Assembly: GCA_945863885.1 (NCBI GenBank)
Contig: CAMAZY010000003.1
Span: 62,001-126,000, forward strand
Source: an uncultured Clostridia bacterium
GTDB lineage: Bacteria > Bacillota > Clostridia > Oscillospirales > Acutalibacteraceae
Direction: 5' to 3'
DNA length: 64,000 nt
Shown here: positions 56,127 to 64,000 of the stretch, piece by piece
Numbering within the stretch: position 1 is the stretch's first letter
Layout of the letters: the number at the start of each line of letters is the position of its first letter
Translations under genes and position numbers: made by a program
The notes under the pieces: generated by a model
Databases searched by the model: none
What the model saw: the letters and a program-made list of their open reading frames with translations, nothing else
What the model was told of the DNA's origin: nothing

Positions 56127-56158
56127 CTACCGCCTCAAATGAAGCGGTAGTTGATTTT
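56127..56158 (-). terminator. Terminator of the GH2 gene
   Basis: CTACCGC / GCGGTAG stem; minus-strand run AGCTTTGTTTTC follows and TTGATTTTT stands on the plus side, so it may act both ways. Confidence 0.75.
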
Positions 56159-56168
56159 TCACTATCTA

Positions 56169-57935
56169 TTAAAAGGTAAGCTTACGGTTCATTTCCTTAA
56201 CCGTTTCCTCGTCAAGCTTTACGATTTCACGGTCATAGGTCAGCATACCGTTAACCTCAAATTCAACGTCGGAAACCTGCGTGTAGACGGAGGCGGAAAG
56301 TCCCTTTTTCATCATCGGGATTACCTGATGCTCATGAAGCTTGCGATACGCCTCGGTCAGGCTTTCACGGGATTTATACATCTGATAGCCGAAGGACTTG
56401 CTCTTGTTCCAGACATGACCGTCGAGAATCTGACTGTATCCGCCGTACTCGCTCAAAACGAACGGTCGTCCGTCATACTTCGGAGCGGTGACAGGAAGAA
56501 TGTAGCGGTGAATACTGCGGAGATCACAGCCTTTCTGGTCATACCAGCCGCTTGCGTGGTCAACGATTCTTGTCGGATCCTTCTGCTTGATTTCGTCGCC
56601 GATTCTCTTGGCGTCGAACTGTCCCCAACCCTCATTGAACGGAACCCAGCAGCCGATTGACGGGTGATTGTACAGAAAATCAATCATATCGTTCATTTCT
56701 TCCTCGAACTGGACACGCCATTCAAGCTTGTCACGGTTGAAAGTCTTATAAGCGTTGTCCTTTTTTGTGAGATTCACAACCGGCGACAAAAAGCCGTAAA
56801 AATTCGGAAGAACACCCGCATGGAAGGTATTGAGCGCCTTGCCGCCGCTTACCATATCCTGCCAGACGATCATGCCGAGACGGTCGCAGTGATAATACCA
56901 GCGGTCAGGCTCAATCTTGATGTGCTTACGAAGCATATTAAAGCCGAGATCTTTCATCTTTTCGATATCATAAATCATCGCTTCGTCGGTCGGAGCGGTC
57001 ATCCCGCCGTCGCTCCAATAGCCCTGGTCAAGAAGTCCCTTTTGGAAATACGGCTCATTGTTCAGGAAGATACGGTTATAGCCCTGATATTCACCGATAC
57101 TGAACTTTCTCATGGCAAAATAGCCTTTGACAGAATCGACACGGTTATCCTTGTCCGTAAGTTCGAGGACAAAATCATACAAAAACGGGCTTTCGGGCGA
57201 CCAGAGCTTCGGGCTTTCGATTTTTACCGCTTCGTCCGCCGAAATCTCACCCGCAAAGACAGTCGTCCCGCCGTCAAGAACGGTCAGCTTCAGCGTACCC
57301 TCACCGTTGATATCCGTCTTGATGCTGATGGTTTCGCTGTCAATATCGGGCGTCAGCTTATAGCCCTTAATGTAATTTTCGTTGACCGCCTCAAGCCATA
57401 CGGTTTTCCATATACCGCTTGTCGAGGTATACCAGAAGCCGTGCGATTCGCTCGCCTGCTTGCCCCGGTTTTGCCAGCCGTCGTCCGTCGGGTCAAAGAC
57501 ACGGACAACAAGCTCGTTTTCACCGTTCTTGAGCGTATCGGTAATATCGAAGCTGAACGGGCAGTAGCCGCCGGTATGCGCACCGACCGGCTGTCCGTTG
57601 ACGAACACCTTACATTCCCAGTCAACGGCACCGAAATGAAGAAGAACCCTTTTGCCTTTGAATTCGTCAGGCAGCGTGAATGTCTTTTTATACCAAAGAA
57701 TCTCATCACTTTTCAGCCTTTTGCAAACGCCGGAAAGACAGCTTTCAATCGCAAACGGCACACGGATTTTGCCGTCATAGCTTTCGCATTTTTCGCAGTC
57801 CGAGCCGGTCACGGCATAATCAAACATTCCGTTGAGATTCAGCCACGGTTCTCTTACCATCTGCGGTCTCGGATATTCGGGCAAGGGATTGTCGCACATC
57901 GCTTCGCTTGCCCATCTCGTTGATAATGTCATCAT
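56169..57935 (-). CDS. Glycoside hydrolase family 2 enzyme
   Basis: 588 residues from the ATG at 57935, behind TTCAGGAGGAAATACAAG (the track start adds 9 upstream codons). Order: sugar-binding jelly roll (WYKKTFTLPDEFKGKRVLLHFGAVDWECKVFVNGQPVGAHTGGYCPFSFDIT), Ig-like domain, TIM barrel (KGLLDQGYWSDGGMTAPTDEAMIYDIEKMKDLGFNMLRKHIKIEPDRWYYHCDRLGMIVWQD). The acid/base Glu is in FNEGWGQFD and the nucleophile Glu in LSEYGG. No signal peptide, so it works in the cytoplasm. Beta-galactosidase, -glucuronidase or -mannosidase cannot be told apart by eye; the size is closest to short GH2 forms without a C-terminal domain. Confidence 0.93.
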   Translation of the reverse strand: MMTLSTRWASEAMCDNPLPEYPRPQMVREPWLNLNGMFDYAVTGSDCEKCESYDGKIRVPFAIESCLSGVCKRLKSDEILWYKKTFTLPDEFKGKRVLLHFGAVDWECKVFVNGQPVGAHTGGYCPFSFDITDTLKNGENELVVRVFDPTDDGWQNRGKQASESHGFWYTSTSGIWKTVWLEAVNENYIKGYKLTPDIDSETISIKTDINGEGTLKLTVLDGGTTVFAGEISADEAVKIESPKLWSPESPFLYDFVLELTDKDNRVDSVKGYFAMRKFSIGEYQGYNRIFLNNEPYFQKGLLDQGYWSDGGMTAPTDEAMIYDIEKMKDLGFNMLRKHIKIEPDRWYYHCDRLGMIVWQDMVSGGKALNTFHAGVLPNFYGFLSPVVNLTKKDNAYKTFNRDKLEWRVQFEEEMNDMIDFLYNHPSIGCWVPFNEGWGQFDAKRIGDEIKQKDPTRIVDHASGWYDQKGCDLRSIHRYILPVTAPKYDGRPFVLSEYGGYSQILDGHVWNKSKSFGYQMYKSRESLTEAYRKLHEHQVIPMMKKGLSASVYTQVSDVEFEVNGMLTYDREIVKLDEETVKEMNRKLTF

Positions 57936-58052
57936 CTTGTATTTCCTCCTGAAAATGTACACTTTTGTATCCTTTTCATTTTATACCACCTGTGAGAATA
58001 AGTCCATAGATTTTTTCAATAAAATCTGTGGCTTGAAACTGACAAAACGCAC

Positions 58053-58081
58053 AAAAAACACCGCACCCGATTCAGGTGCGG
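58053..58081 (-). terminator. Terminator of the zinc-ribbon/SH3 gene
   Basis: Minus strand CCGCACC / GGTGCGG followed by TGTTTTTTGTG, 17 bases after the stop. Confidence 0.9.
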
Positions 58082-58097
58082 CAATAGAATTTGCAAT

Positions 58098-59708
58098 TTA
58101 CTGTTTTTCGCTAAGCCAGGAACGCATGACCCAGCCCGTTACGCCGTGCGTGGTGTCCGTAACGTAAACCCAGCCGCTATTACTGCTGCTGTATCCGGTC
58201 ACCTTGACGGGGAAGCCGTAGGAAACCGAACGTACGCTTGCGGCGTCCATTTCGGGAGCCTTACGCAGTCTTACGCCGATATCAATATTGACATACATCG
58301 TTTTCGGGTTCGCATATTGCTTGTCGGGTTTGACAAGATCCGGTACAACGACCGTTTCTTCAGCCTGCGGTCTTGTCTTGGAAATATAGCTGTTGCTGAC
58401 CCAGCCGTAAACGCCGTAACGGTCACTTCTGACATAGGTAAAGCCGTTCTGACTCTTTCCATACACCGTCAGCGATTCGCCGAGAGATACATAAACAACA
58501 CGGCTTGACGACTGGTTCGGCTGACTTCTCATCGTAAGGCTGCCGGTAGTAACGTATACCTTATAGCGTTCGGAAGAAGCTAAATATGTCTTCGGCTTTT
58601 CGACCTTATCCGTTCCGAAGCCGTACGGATCGGTCGTTGTGGACGGCTTTGTCGTGGTCGTCGGACGGGTTGTCGCAGTCGGCTTTTTCGTCGTAGTCGG
58701 TTTTTTCGTCGTGGTCGGACGGGTTGTTGTCGTTGTATATCTCTTTGTCGTTGTCGTATAGCGTTTTGTCGTGGTCGTCGTTTTTTTTGTTGTCGTAGTC
58801 ACACGGGTAGTGGTGGTTTGCTTTTGCGTCGTCGTTTCCTTTGACGGCTCAGTAACGCCCTCGGTCACCTTTTCGGTCGTTTGTTTTTCAGTCGTTTCCT
58901 TTTCGGCTGTCTCTTTTTCAGTCGTCTCCTTGTCGGTGGTCTCCACCGTGGTGTTTTCCGTTGTTTCGCTGTTCGCTTCGCTTGTCGGCTTAGTCGTTGC
59001 CTTTTCCTTTTCCGTATCGATGGTCTCGGACTGTGAGGTTTCGGCATTGACGGGAACCTTGCTGAAATTGTTCTTAATCATGGTCACGGCGCCGGCGGTA
59101 ACGGCAACAATCGCAACGATCAGAACCGCAATAATAATGCTGTTGCGCTTGGACTTCGAGGCGGTGACATACATGTCGTCAAGGCCGTCGTCCTCCTGTT
59201 CCATGCCGTCGTCGTTATCCTGCTCGGCACTGACGCTTTCCTCTTCCTCAGCGTCTTCGTATTCATCATTCGCCGACTCGTGTACATTTTCTTCTTCATA
59301 AGCCCCTTCGTCGCCGTCATAGCCTTCGTCCTCTTCAAGGCCGCCGTCTTCGGTATACTCGTCTTCAAAATCGGACTTCTCGTTCCTGACACCGGTTTGA
59401 TTTTCACCGGCTTCGCTGTCTTTTTCGTTATACTCAACAACCGGAACAATCTGTTCCGTTTCGTCCGCTTCCAACTCATACGGTACATTGCTGTCTGTAT
59501 CTTCGGCCGGCGCTTCACCGTCGGCTGAAGGCTCGTGTACCGTTTCGGCGTCGGTAATTTCCGGCTGTCCGCCGGATACTTCACGGGCATTGTCATGATT
59601 TTCCGAAGAAGCCGGAGCCTCCTCGTTTTCGAGGCTTGTTATCATTCCGCAGTTTTCGCAAAAACCGGAACCGGGCTCAAGCTCATGACCGCAATTTGGA
59701 CATTTCAT
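58098..59708 (-). CDS. Membrane protein: zinc ribbon, acidic linker, Thr-rich stalk, two SH3b domains
   Basis: 536 residues from the ATG at 59708, behind AGGAGTGATATAGAT. Cytoplasmic zinc ribbon at 1-24 (MKCPNCG ... FCENCG), an acidic Glu/Asp/Asn linker to ~185, one membrane helix ~190-211 (IIIAVLIVAIVAVTAGAVTM), then an exported Thr/Lys/Pro-rich stalk (~225-385) with low-complexity TTTKKP/TTTTK repeats, and two bacterial SH3 domains (~400-460 and ~470-536: VTTGSLTMRSQPNQSSSRVVYVSLGESL; VNIDIGVRLRKAPEMDAASVRSVSYGFPV). It looks like a wall-binding surface protein with a cytoplasmic metal module. The zinc ribbon-TM order is common in Clostridia; ligand unknown. Confidence 0.88.
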   Translation of the reverse strand: MKCPNCGHELEPGSGFCENCGMITSLENEEAPASSENHDNAREVSGGQPEITDAETVHEPSADGEAPAEDTDSNVPYELEADETEQIVPVVEYNEKDSEAGENQTGVRNEKSDFEDEYTEDGGLEEDEGYDGDEGAYEEENVHESANDEYEDAEEEESVSAEQDNDDGMEQEDDGLDDMYVTASKSKRNSIIIAVLIVAIVAVTAGAVTMIKNNFSKVPVNAETSQSETIDTEKEKATTKPTSEANSETTENTTVETTDKETTEKETAEKETTEKQTTEKVTEGVTEPSKETTTQKQTTTTRVTTTTKKTTTTTKRYTTTTKRYTTTTTRPTTTKKPTTTKKPTATTRPTTTTKPSTTTDPYGFGTDKVEKPKTYLASSERYKVYVTTGSLTMRSQPNQSSSRVVYVSLGESLTVYGKSQNGFTYVRSDRYGVYGWVSNSYISKTRPQAEETVVVPDLVKPDKQYANPKTMYVNIDIGVRLRKAPEMDAASVRSVSYGFPVKVTGYSSSNSGWVYVTDTTHGVTGWVMRSWLSEKQ

Positions 59709-60353
59709 ATCTATATCACTCCTATAATTTATCATAATCTGCCATTTTATATAATATAGCACACCGTCCGCCTTATTTCAAGTCAAGTAAATAAATAAAA
59801 TATTAACTTTGACGATACACAAACAAATACAGCTTCGCTCCTGTCTTATGAAAAAGCCTTTGCTTCCGGCTTTCGCATGTGATATAATAACAGCCGCAGT
59901 CGAAAACGATCCAATAAAACAGGGCAGAGATAAGTAATGACAGGGAAAGACAAAAGAACCAAAACAGCAACTGTGTTTCAAGTACGTCAGCCTTCTTGTG
60001 TTCCCATACGGGATCCCCGAACTGATTTCGGTTGCCGTAACGGCGGGAATGCATATATGGAGAAGAAATATGCTGCTTTCGATATTCATCGGCACGGTTG
60101 GCTACATGGTTCTTGTTCAGTTTGTGTTTATCTGATGGGTACGGTTTGCAGATTTTGGGAGAAAAGAAGAAAAACCGACAGACAGCAGGTTTTAGATTTT
60201 AGGGAAGCTCTGAATCAATCTGCGCAGGCATCCTGATGAATTTCTATCAAGCACCGCGCCCCGGCATCGGCGTCGCCCGGCGGCAAAACAAAAATTTACT
60301 TTTATAAATTCAATTATGTTTCAAAAAATATCATCGTAACGGAGGTGACATAA
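59709..60353. other. Gene-poor region with an AzlD remnant
   Basis: 645 bases. 59709-59870: upstream of the SH3 gene, nothing recognised. 59867-59895: promoter candidate on the plus strand (TTGCTT, 17-base spacer, TATAAT) in front of a gene remnant (59941-60135). 60136-60353: no RNA gene, repeat or promoter that I can support; the acyl-CoA synthetase Shine-Dalgarno (GGAGGTGACATAA) is at its end. Confidence 0.6.
59941..60135 (+). pseudogene. C-terminal remnant of AzlD (branched-chain amino acid export subunit)
   Basis: Open frame without a start codon: YVSLLVFPYGIPELISVAV, then TAGMHIWRRNMLLSIFIGT and VGYMVLVQFVFI, stop. That is the last half of an AzlD-type protein, whose end reads IPELxAxxVxxxxHLWRRNxLLSIxxGTxxYMLLVQ. 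The first ~45 residues and the partner AzlC are missing, and a stop lies just before 59941. An old promoter still precedes it. Not translated as far as can be seen. Confidence 0.72.
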
Positions 60354-62201
60354 ATGAATGAAAACGAGCCGGTTTTTGATACCGCCGAAGAAAAGGAACC
60401 GGATTTTATTACCCTCAAACAAATGCTCAAAGCCAATGCTGCAAGATACGCTATTAGAAAAGCTTTTCTTGTAAAAGACGAAAGCGGCGAAATCAACAGC
60501 ATTTCCTATAAAAAATTTTCATCTCACGTCGATTCTCTCGGAACCGCCTTAACCGAAAAACTCGGTCTTAAAAATTGCCATATCGGACTTTGCGCAAAAA
60601 ACTGCTATGAATGGTGCGTTTCGTATTTTGCCGTAAGCTGCGGAACAGGTGTTGTCGCCGCAATCGACCGCGAGACTATTATTCCCGAACTTTTCAATAT
60701 TATTGAATTCGCCGAGCTTCAGGCAATCATTGCCGATAAAAGAGTAACCGAAAAGCTTATCGAGAATTCCGAGAAGCTTCCGCAAGGCTTTCTCATTATC
60801 TGCATCGATGACTATGACGATGAACGGGTGATTTCGTTTCACGCTCTGATTGATGACGGAAAAGCTTTAATCAAACAGGGCGTAACCGCCTTTTCGGACT
60901 GCGAGATTGACCCCGATACAATGTCCGTTTTGCTCTTCACGTCGGGAACGACCGGAATGGCAAAAGGCGTCATGCTCTCCCACCGTAATCTGTGTTCGGA
61001 TATATACGGTACCCTCAGCAAGGTTAAAATCAACTACGACGACTCGACGCTTTGCGTTTTACCTCTTCACCATGCCTATCAGGCAATCGTCATGCTTGCG
61101 ATTATTGCCATCGGCGGCTCGGTAAGCTTTTCTCAGGGGCTTCGGCACGTCGTCGAAAACTTAAACGAATATAATCCGACTGTTTTTGTTTCCGTTCCGC
61201 TGATGCTCGAAAAAATGCATAAAAAAATCGTTGAGCAGTTAAGCAGTCAGGGTGCTTTCAAAAAGGCGTTCACTGCCGGGAAAGCCAAGTCTTTCTTTTC
61301 AAAGATCGGAAACAAAGACACGAAAAAGCGCATTTACTCACTTGTTCATGCCGTTTTCGGCGGCAATCTTCGTATGATTATCGGCGGAGCGGCAATGTTC
61401 GACCCCGACGTGGCAAGAGATTACGAAGCCTTCGGTTTCCCTGTGATTATCGGCTACGGGCTTACGGAGTGCTCACCCATCGTAATCTGCAATTCGACCG
61501 ACGACCCGACCCCCGACAGCGTCGGCAAGCCGATCGGCTACGCCGAAGCGCAGATCTTTAAGCCGGACGAGGACGGAATCGGTGAAATCATCGTCAAAGG
61601 CCCGATGGTCATGCTCGGCTATTATAAAAATCAGGAGGAGACCGACAAAGTCATCATAGACGGCTGGTTTCATACGGGCGACCTCGGCTATGCGGACGAA
61701 AACGGAAATTATCATATAACGGGCAGAAGCAAGAACGTCATTGTCACCAAAAACGGCAAAAACATCTATCCCGAAGAACTTGAGTATTATCTCAACAGTG
61801 ACCCCGCCGTTCTGGAATCGCTGATATTCGGTTCGGAAGGCTCACGATCCGACCCGCAGGTCACGGCAAAGGTCGTACCCGACGAGCAGGCAATCAAAAA
61901 GAAGCTGAAAAAAGATAAGCTGACAAGTCAGGACATTCAGAAAGCGATTGTCGAAGCGGTAAGAAAGCTCAACCGCCGTCTGCCCTCGTATAAGAGCATC
62001 AAAAAAATCAACATTGAAACAAACGAGCTTGAAAAGACCTCGACGCACAAGCTGAAACGTAACTATTCGAAAGGCAAGCGCAAGTACCAAAACGTAAAGG
62101 AAAACGAAAACACACAGTCCCCGGTTCAGCAGGAAAACCCCGCCATTCAGACAGAAATCTTAAACGAACCGGAAAACGGCGAAAACGAGAATAACGCTTA
62201 A
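60354..62201 (+). CDS. AMP-dependent synthetase, long-chain acyl-CoA ligase type
   Basis: 615 residues. Activates a carboxylic acid as acyl-AMP and then acyl-CoA. ATP loop LLFTSGTTGMAKGVMLSHRNL, IIGYGLTECSPIVICN (A5 region), GWFHTGDLGYADENGNYHITGRSKNVIVTKNGKNIYPEELEYYL (A7-A8), and a late Lys in LEKTSTHKLKR. The last ~50 residues after KRNYSKGKRKYQ are Asn/Glu-rich and unlike the family. Start behind GGAGGTGACATAA. No beta-oxidation genes nearby. Probably fatty acid uptake for membrane lipid or an acid from the gut; the exact substrate is not predictable. Confidence 0.92.
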   Translation: MNENEPVFDTAEEKEPDFITLKQMLKANAARYAIRKAFLVKDESGEINSISYKKFSSHVDSLGTALTEKLGLKNCHIGLCAKNCYEWCVSYFAVSCGTGVVAAIDRETIIPELFNIIEFAELQAIIADKRVTEKLIENSEKLPQGFLIICIDDYDDERVISFHALIDDGKALIKQGVTAFSDCEIDPDTMSVLLFTSGTTGMAKGVMLSHRNLCSDIYGTLSKVKINYDDSTLCVLPLHHAYQAIVMLAIIAIGGSVSFSQGLRHVVENLNEYNPTVFVSVPLMLEKMHKKIVEQLSSQGAFKKAFTAGKAKSFFSKIGNKDTKKRIYSLVHAVFGGNLRMIIGGAAMFDPDVARDYEAFGFPVIIGYGLTECSPIVICNSTDDPTPDSVGKPIGYAEAQIFKPDEDGIGEIIVKGPMVMLGYYKNQEETDKVIIDGWFHTGDLGYADENGNYHITGRSKNVIVTKNGKNIYPEELEYYLNSDPAVLESLIFGSEGSRSDPQVTAKVVPDEQAIKKKLKKDKLTSQDIQKAIVEAVRKLNRRLPSYKSIKKINIETNELEKTSTHKLKRNYSKGKRKYQNVKENENTQSPVQQENPAIQTEILNEPENGENENNA

Positions 62202-62203
62202 GC

Positions 62204-62247
62204 AGACAGCCACCCGACGGATGAACCGACGGGTGACTGTCTTTTTC
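62204..62247 (+). terminator. Terminator of the acyl-CoA synthetase gene
   Basis: AGACAGcCACCCG / CGGGTGaCTGTCT, 13-base arms, followed by TTTTTC. Confidence 0.92.
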
Positions 62248-62295
62248 TATTCTTAATCTTTTCTTAAAAGCGGACTGACATTCAGATACTGCCTT

Positions 62296-64000
62296 TTATT
62301 CTACGTCCTGAAGAGCGTCATAGCCTTCCTCGCCCGTTCTGACCTTGACTACGTTTTCAACGTCATAGACGAAGATCTTTCCGTCGCCGATGTTGCCGGT
62401 GTAAAGAACGGATTTCGCCGTTTCGATAACGGTTCTGACGGGCACCTTGCTGACAACGATGTCAACCTGAACCTTCGGAAGCAGGTTAACGTCCTGCTTG
62501 ACGCCTCGGTAATACTTGGTGTTGCCGATCTGCGTGCCGAAGCCGAGAACGTGGCTTACGGTCATGCCCGTGATACCGATTTTAACCATTGCGGATTTAA
62601 GAGCCGCAAAGCGTTCCTCTTTCATGATGATTTCAATCTTCGTCAGCTTCTGCTCGCTGCCCGAAGACTCAAGATCCGTTCCGGGTGCAACCGTTACGGG
62701 AACGGCAACAGCCGGGTCAACCGTACCGGTTACTTCCGCCGCTTCTTCAATCTGAATCGGGTTGACGGTCGGCATAAAGTCGGCGTAAGCACTGACAAGT
62801 CCGTGTTCGGGAAGGTCAAGACCGGAGATTTCCTCTTCGGCGGTGACACGAAGTCCGATGGTCTTCTTGATAATCATAAATACGATGGTGATAGCCGCCG
62901 CACCCCATGCAAGCGTTGCCGCAACGCCGAGGCACTGGATACCGATGAACTTGCCTCTTGACATACCGGCATCAGCGAGCCATGAATTGGAAGCAAACAC
63001 GCCGGTAAGAATCGTACCGAGCGCACCGTTGATGCAGTGAACACCGACAGCACCGACGGGGTCGTCAACCTTGAGAACCTTATCGACAAACTCGATACCG
63101 AAAACAACCGCAAAGCCGGAGCACATTCCGATCACAGCCGCCGCCCACGGTCTTACGCAGTCACAGCCTGCTGTGATAGCAACAAGACCGGCAAGCGAGC
63201 CGTTGAGCGTCATGGACACGTCTGGCTTTTTGTAACGGATCCAGGTGATAATCATAACCGTGCAGGTCGCAACCGCAGCGGCAAGGTTGGTGTTGAAGAA
63301 GACAAGACCGGCAAGTTCCGCTGCACCGCCCGTCATCGAAACGGTCGAGCCGCCGTTGAAACCGAACCAGCAGAACCAGAGAATGAATACGCCGAGAGCG
63401 CCGAGGGTGATGCTGTGACCGGGGATGGCATTCGGGGTGCCGTCCTTGTTGTACTTACCGATACGGGGGCCTAAGATAGCCGCACCGACAAGGGCGCAGA
63501 CACCGCCGAGCATATGAACCGCCGTTGAGCCGGCAAAATCGTGGAAGCCGAGCTGTGAAAGCCAGCCGCCGCCCCAGATCCAATGTCCCGAAACCGGGTA
63601 AATAATCAGGCTGATTGCCGCCGAATAAATGCAGTAAGCAGAGAATTTTGTCCGTTCTGCCATGGCGCCGGAAACGATCGTCGCCGCCGTTGCACAGAAC
63701 ACAGTCTGGAAAATGAAGAAAGTAAAGAAGCTTACGCCGTCGGGAAGAATCTCGGCGTAGTCGCCCCTTGTGAAAAAGTCGATGCCGCCGAAAACGGCCG
63801 ACTGTGTGCCAAACATGATTCCGAAGCCGACAAGCCAGTAAAGCGGCGTGCCGATAGAAAAATCCATAAGGTTTTTCATGATGATATTACCGGCGTTTTT
63901 TGAGCGGGTGAAGCCGGTTTCGACCATGGCAAAGCCTGCCTGCATGAAGAAAACCAAAGCCGCGCCGATAAGTGTCCACATTGTGTTAACATCAGAAAAT
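62296..64000 (-). CDS. amt: Ammonium transporter fused to a PII (GlnK) domain (cut by window edge)
   Basis: The frame runs off the right end: six codons (FSDVNT) precede the track Met at 63981, so the true N-terminus is outside. Residues 1-~385 of the visible protein are an Amt/Mep/Rh channel (MQAGFAMVETGFTRSKNAGNIIMKNL, GHWIWGGGWLSQLGFHDFAGSTAVHMLGG with the first twin-His, VGVHCINGALGTI with the second). After a ~60-residue linker comes a PII domain (~447-561): LTKIEIIMKEERFAALKSAMVKIGITGMTVS, B-loop TGNIGDGKIFV and C-loop VRTGEEG. The T-loop reads YYRGVKQDV where GlnB/GlnK has YRGAEYxV, so Tyr51, the uridylylation site, is Gln here. An intrinsic gate regulated by ATP/ADP/2-oxoglutarate is likely. 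Confidence 0.94.
   Translation of the reverse strand, partial: FSDVNTMWTLIGAALVFFMQAGFAMVETGFTRSKNAGNIIMKNLMDFSIGTPLYWLVGFGIMFGTQSAVFGGIDFFTRGDYAEILPDGVSFFTFFIFQTVFCATAATIVSGAMAERTKFSAYCIYSAAISLIIYPVSGHWIWGGGWLSQLGFHDFAGSTAVHMLGGVCALVGAAILGPRIGKYNKDGTPNAIPGHSITLGALGVFILWFCWFGFNGGSTVSMTGGAAELAGLVFFNTNLAAAVATCTVMIITWIRYKKPDVSMTLNGSLAGLVAITAGCDCVRPWAAAVIGMCSGFAVVFGIEFVDKVLKVDDPVGAVGVHCINGALGTILTGVFASNSWLADAGMSRGKFIGIQCLGVAATLAWGAAAITIVFMIIKKTIGLRVTAEEEISGLDLPEHGLVSAYADFMPTVNPIQIEEAAEVTGTVDPAVAVPVTVAPGTDLESSGSEQKLTKIEIIMKEERFAALKSAMVKIGITGMTVSHVLGFGTQIGNTKYYRGVKQDVNLLPKVQVDIVVSKVPVRTVIETAKSVLYTGNIGDGKIFVYDVENVVKVRTGEEGYDALQDVE

Noticed and set aside
56664-57923. 419-codon plus-strand ORF opposite the GH2 gene
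   Set aside because: Antisense shadow of the GH2 coding frame, which has both catalytic Glu motifs; no sensible protein features.
58620-58900. CRISPR-like repeats in the Thr-rich stalk region
   Set aside because: The repeated tcgtcgtggtcgg-type units are coding repeats for Thr/Lys/Pro without regular spacers; they are in frame with the SH3 protein.

Overview
The window looks like a stretch of chromosome from an anaerobic, endospore-forming member of the Clostridia, most likely an uncultured gut Oscillospirales/Ruminococcaceae-type bacterium. The pointers are the Gram-positive r-protein order rpmG-secE-nusG-rplK-rplA-[L10 leader]-rplJ-rplL, sigma-A promoters with TATAAT boxes, spore genes (dpaA, dpaB, spoVT), a THF/FAD-dependent ThyX, and glycan genes typical of gut commensals (GH112 galactosyl-HexNAc phosphorylase, GH27, GH2, nagA). 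UGA acts as a normal stop. There is no prophage, insertion sequence, rRNA operon or CRISPR array, and the accessory content is scattered single genes and gene remnants. Organism assignment is inference from gene content only.

Layout. 0-3.5 kb: glutamate synthase gltB (cut by the left edge) and gltD. 3.6-7.6 kb (minus): the secE/nusG/ribosomal-protein block with its promoter, an L10 leader and a SecE with very long tails. 7.6-10.3 kb: a GH16-like remnant, a PadR regulator plus DUF2812 membrane protein with operators in the promoter, and a leader-type repeat element in front of a small DUF6774-like gene. 10.3-19.4 kb: a two-domain ThyX, a VanX-like dipeptidase, a cupin, and a compact collinear run tmk - DUF2156 - GNAT - PfpI - MTHFS - mltG - U32 - tRNA-Ala. 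19.5-21.3 kb: an AT-rich foreign-looking lipoprotein and a secreted permuted-papain candidate. 21.6-25.6 kb: foldase-like protein, beta-helix protein and GH112 phosphorylase in one transcript. 25.6-29.4 kb: dpaA-dpaB (minus), murC (plus, behind the second copy of the leader element) and spoVT (minus).

29.4-33.4 kb: an RCC1-like remnant, an XRE regulator with a membrane-anchored ImmA/IrrE-type metallopeptidase, a MIF-like tautomerase and a CNNM/CBS protein. 33.5-44.2 kb: GH27, an acyltransferase, a histidine phosphatase, YaiI, DUF2804, a heterodimeric ABC exporter and a GPH sugar carrier with a long helical tail. 44.3-51.7 kb: a membrane M28 peptidase, an LMW-phosphatase/RimI fusion followed by tsaD, an FN3 protein, tRNA-Lys, nagA and apgM. 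51.7-64 kb: an orphan, a P-loop kinase/CYTH fusion, an SDR with a C-terminal zinc ribbon, an orphan membrane protein behind a highly structured leader, a GH2 enzyme, a Zn-ribbon/Thr-rich/SH3 protein, an AzlD remnant, an acyl-CoA synthetase and an Amt-PII fusion (cut by the right edge).

How the genes connect. The two ends are both nitrogen assimilation (GOGAT and ammonium channel with its own PII domain). The middle combines wall synthesis and remodelling (murC, mltG, VanX-like), sporulation (dpaAB, spoVT), and use of host or plant glycans (GH112, GH27, GH2, nagA, GPH carrier). The least ordinary items are the leader element repeated before a DUF6774-like gene and murC, the phosphatase/RimI fusion next to tsaD, the membrane XRE-ImmA pair, the Amt-PII fusion without the uridylylated Tyr, the tailed SecE, and the folded leader at 55.3 kb. 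All calls come from reading the sequence; no database search was run.
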